A stretch of DNA of 64,000 nt from Rhizobium esperanzae (lineage in GTDB: Bacteria; Pseudomonadota; Alphaproteobacteria; Rhizobiales; Rhizobiaceae). The notes beneath the pieces are model-generated. The model saw only the letters and a program-made list of their open reading frames with translations. It made no database searches and was not told the origin of the DNA. Positions 62,014 through 64,000 of the stretch are shown here, one piece after another; the first letter of the stretch is position 1; every line of letters starts with the position of its first letter. The position numbers and the translations under genes were made by a program. Location: contig NZ_JACIFY010000001.1 in assembly GCF_014197615.1 (NCBI RefSeq), positions 1-64,000 on the forward strand, written 5' to 3'.

Positions 62014-62631
62014 ATGCGCAACTGGCTCGGCAATGACGGCAACTGGATCGTGGCGGGACTGGCGGCGGCCGTCACCGTGCCGCTCTTGAGCCTTGTCGCC
62101 GGCATGCCCTTCCGGATCGCTGCCATCATCGCCCTTCTGGTCTTTGCCGGCCTCGTCATTCTGTTGGCGCCACGCCGGTTGTTCGAAGGGCTCGATATCA
62201 AAAGCATCGGCAGCGGGCGCATCGCCTTTGCCCGCGACCTGCTGGAAGCCGCCATTCCCTCTGCTGAGAGGCTGGAGGCAGCCGCCGACAGGATCAGCGA
62301 TCGGAAGATGGCAACCGCAGTCCGTCATCTTGCCGAAATCGCCGCCGATGTCTTTCGCAAGGTCGAGGCCAAGCCGGAGAGCGCCAATGCCGTGCGGCGG
62401 TTCCTCTCTTATTATTTGCCGCGTGCGGCCGAGGTGGCGGAAGGTTTTGCCGTCATCGAGGCCAAACGCGTCCCCGACCCCAGGCAGTTGGAGGAGGTCC
62501 GCACCGTGCTGGTCAAGCTCGAAGAAGCCTTCGTCCATTATGCCGACAGTCTGGTCGACGAGGCGCTCGGCACGCTCGACACCGATCTGCGCCTCATTCA
62601 GGCATCGCTCAAAGAGGATATCGGACGCTGA
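62014..62631 (+). CDS. XpaC-like membrane protein
   Basis: A 205-residue protein with two N-terminal membrane helices (WIVAGLAAAVTVPLLSLVAG, IAAIIALLVFAGLVILLAP) and a long helical C-terminus (LEAAADRISDRKMATAVRHLAEIAADVFRKVEAKPESANAVRRFLSYYLPRAAEVAEGF, then VLVKLEEAFVHYADSLVDEALGTLDTDLRLIQASLKED). This is the XpaC (5-bromo-4-chloroindolyl phosphate hydrolysis) family, a regular TelA partner. It begins 7 bp after the vWA gene, and its stop overlaps the next ATG (TGATG). Confidence 0.88.
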   Translation: MRNWLGNDGNWIVAGLAAAVTVPLLSLVAGMPFRIAAIIALLVFAGLVILLAPRRLFEGLDIKSIGSGRIAFARDLLEAAIPSAERLEAAADRISDRKMATAVRHLAEIAADVFRKVEAKPESANAVRRFLSYYLPRAAEVAEGFAVIEAKRVPDPRQLEEVRTVLVKLEEAFVHYADSLVDEALGTLDTDLRLIQASLKEDIGR

Positions 62632-63737
62632 TGGCCCTTTCTCGTCGCGCCTTTGGAGTGGGACTGCTCGGAGCCGGTGTCGTCGGCACCGGCGGTTATT
62701 TCGCTGTCCGGGATCGGCCGGAATTGCAGGGTCTGCTCGGCACCCGTACGACACTGTTCGGCTTCGTCGGCGGTGAGAAAGAGCCTTTTCTCGCCGACCC
62801 GGACGTTATCAAGGCGCTCGGCGCCTACGGATTGACTTTGGACAGCCGCGTCGCCGGCTCCGTCGAGATGGTGCGCGAACAGGCGTTGCTGTCGCAGCAT
62901 CCGCAATTTCTCTGGCCGTCCTCCTCGATCATGGTCGATCTCGCCAGGCAGAACGGCATCGGCATCCGCAACGACCGCGTCGTGCTGAATACGCCGATCG
63001 TCGTCTATTCCTGGCAGCCCGTGGTCGACGGACTGATGAAAGCCGGATTGGTGACGATGACCGGCGAAGGCCATTATCAGCTTGACCTCAAGGCGCTGCT
63101 CGATGCGATCCTTGCCGGCGCCGACTGGTCGAAACTCGGTGTCAATTCGCTCTATGGCCGCGCCCGGATCGTCTCGACCGATCCCAACCGCTCCAATTCC
63201 GGCTTCATGTTCGCAGGGCTGGTGCTCAGCCTTTTCAGCGGCAATGTGGCGACGGCAGGCGATCTTGCGACCTTCGGCGGCAAGGTGCAGCCGATCTTCC
63301 GCAACATGGGCTTCAAGTCGCCATCGTCGGGCAAGCTGTTCGACCAGTATCTGGCCGGCGGCCTTGGCGGCGAGCCGATGATCGTCGGCTATGAGAATCA
63401 GCTGGTCGAATGGATCCTCGCCGATCCCACGCGCTGGGACCGCATCAAGGCGAGTGCGGGCGCAAAGCCGGTGGTGCTCTATCCGCGTCCGACCGTCTAT
63501 TCCGCACACCCGCTGATCGCCGTCGACGAGAGCGCCAACAGGCTGATCGAGGCGCTGGCGAGCCCGAGGCTGCAGGAACTCGCCTGGACGAGGCACGGGT
63601 TCCGCGGTCCGCTGGGGGCCGTCAGCGGCAATGCGGATGGCGCCGTATCCGGCCTGTTGCCGGCCGAGGTCGATGCCGTCCTGCCGATGCCCGACGCCGG
63701 CGTTATGCTGTCGCTGCTGTCGATGTTGGCAGGCTGA
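62631..63737 (+). CDS. solute-binding-protein-like exported protein
   Basis: A 368-residue protein with a Tat-like or Sec signal (SRRAFGVGLLGAGVVGTGGYFAV; the twin Arg fits Tat weakly). The domain has FLWPSSSIMVDLARQNGIGI, SLYGRARIVSTDPNRSNSGFMFAGLVLSLF and ARLQELAWTRHGFRG-like C-terminal parts. The WPxSS and SNSG motifs parallel those of the vWA lipoprotein, so the two are paralogous. No permease or ATPase follows, so a sensing role is more likely than transport. Last gene of the operon. Confidence 0.87.
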   Translation: MALSRRAFGVGLLGAGVVGTGGYFAVRDRPELQGLLGTRTTLFGFVGGEKEPFLADPDVIKALGAYGLTLDSRVAGSVEMVREQALLSQHPQFLWPSSSIMVDLARQNGIGIRNDRVVLNTPIVVYSWQPVVDGLMKAGLVTMTGEGHYQLDLKALLDAILAGADWSKLGVNSLYGRARIVSTDPNRSNSGFMFAGLVLSLFSGNVATAGDLATFGGKVQPIFRNMGFKSPSSGKLFDQYLAGGLGGEPMIVGYENQLVEWILADPTRWDRIKASAGAKPVVLYPRPTVYSAHPLIAVDESANRLIEALASPRLQELAWTRHGFRGPLGAVSGNADGAVSGLLPAEVDAVLPMPDAGVMLSLLSMLAG

Positions 63738-63769
63738 GGCGAATGACGTCGGATTTTTTGGCATAAGCC

Positions 63770-63798
63770 TTGCTTTTGCGCCAAATCGAATGTAAGGG
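63770..63798 (+). promoter_or_regulatory. candidate rpsB promoter
   Basis: TTGCTT, 17-base spacer, TAAGGG. The -10 match is weak. It would give an rpsB leader of about 120 nt that contains a GTCCGG/CCGGAT stem near 63828-63847. Confidence 0.3.
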
Positions 63799-63923
63799 CA
63801 CCACCATTCCACACGTAAGGCATGGGATTGTCCGGGAGAAATCCGGATTGTTCCGCCCGGTGGCATTCTCGAAGAGGATGCTGTTCGCCTTGCGGAGGTT
63901 CAACCGGAAAAGGATAAAAAGGC

Positions 63924-64000
63924 ATGGCATTGCCCGATTTCTCTATGCGCCAGCTTCTCGAAGCAGGCGTCCACTTCGGCCACCAGACGCACCGCTGGAA
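63924..64000 (+). CDS. rpsB: 30S ribosomal protein S2 (5' part only)
   Basis: The first 25 residues (MALPDFSMRQLLEAGVHFGH, then QTHRW) match the start of ribosomal protein S2. The gene runs off the window end. It has a GGAAAAGGAT-type ribosome region upstream. Confidence 0.97.
   Translation, partial: MALPDFSMRQLLEAGVHFGHQTHRW

Overview
The window is a stretch of a Rhizobium chromosome, most likely from the R. leguminosarum / R. etli group. The support is a complete general L-amino-acid permease operon (aapJQMP) divergent from metC, a class I PHB synthase and a phasin, homologues of mitochondrial-type complex I accessory subunits, high-GC codon use, and alphaproteobacterial families such as EipB, DUF2155 and DUF3126. 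No organism was given, so this is inferred from gene content.

Layout. 0-6.3 kb: an IS630 remnant, an EcfG-like sigma factor, a YjhX-type protein, a GNAT enzyme, DUF1294, gatB, two more GNAT enzymes, the complex I subunit NDUFA12 and a secreted DUF2155 protein. 6.4-14.3 kb: an accessory block. It holds a MocR-type regulator split by an IS21-family element, a T4 Rnl1-like RNA ligase, a PEP-mutase-family enzyme, a GNAT enzyme and a DUF2167 membrane protein. 14.4-18.2 kb: the backbone run aat, accC, accB, aroQ and a DsbA-like protein, all on the minus strand. 18.4-29.9 kb: two aminotransferases, a kinase-like protein, a DUF2778 (Tlde1-like) protein, phaC, a lipoprotein, hom, a small membrane protein and recJ. 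30-31 kb: three tRNA-Glu genes, two of them identical together with their promoters. 31-36 kb: an M15 peptidase lipoprotein, gloA, a double cold-shock protein, a DUF192 protein, tRNA-Pro, an NDUFS4-like subunit, tRNA-Arg and a P-loop kinase. 36-41.8 kb: a more variable part with a large beta-helix/RTX secreted protein, a shikimate-kinase-like protein, a frameshifted small secreted gene, DUF3597 and a repetitive Ala/Asp/Gly secreted protein. 41.9-46.1 kb: aapJQMP. 46.5-59.1 kb: metC, an FAD monooxygenase, an NDUFS6-like zinc protein, a hydrolase, cysE, DUF3126, a phasin, clpS-clpA, a HIT protein, a FemAB-like protein, GDPD-RidA and eipB. 59.3-63.7 kb: a tight four-gene operon of TelA, SBP-vWA lipoprotein, XpaC-like and SBP-like proteins. 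The window ends inside rpsB.

The best candidate for an under-described system is that last operon. It pairs the cytosolic TelA and membrane XpaC families with two exported proteins that share a solute-binding-protein fold and the same motifs, one of them fused to a von Willebrand A domain, with no ABC permease or ATPase. This suggests an envelope sensing or stress module, not a transporter. Secondary points of interest are the Rnl1-type RNA ligase, the IS21-split MocR gene, the duplicated tRNA-Glu units, the beta-helix/RTX protein, and the presence of all three bacterial-shared complex I accessory subunits (NDUFA12, NDUFS4, NDUFS6 types) at separate sites.

All calls come from reading the sequence and remembered family motifs; no database search was run.
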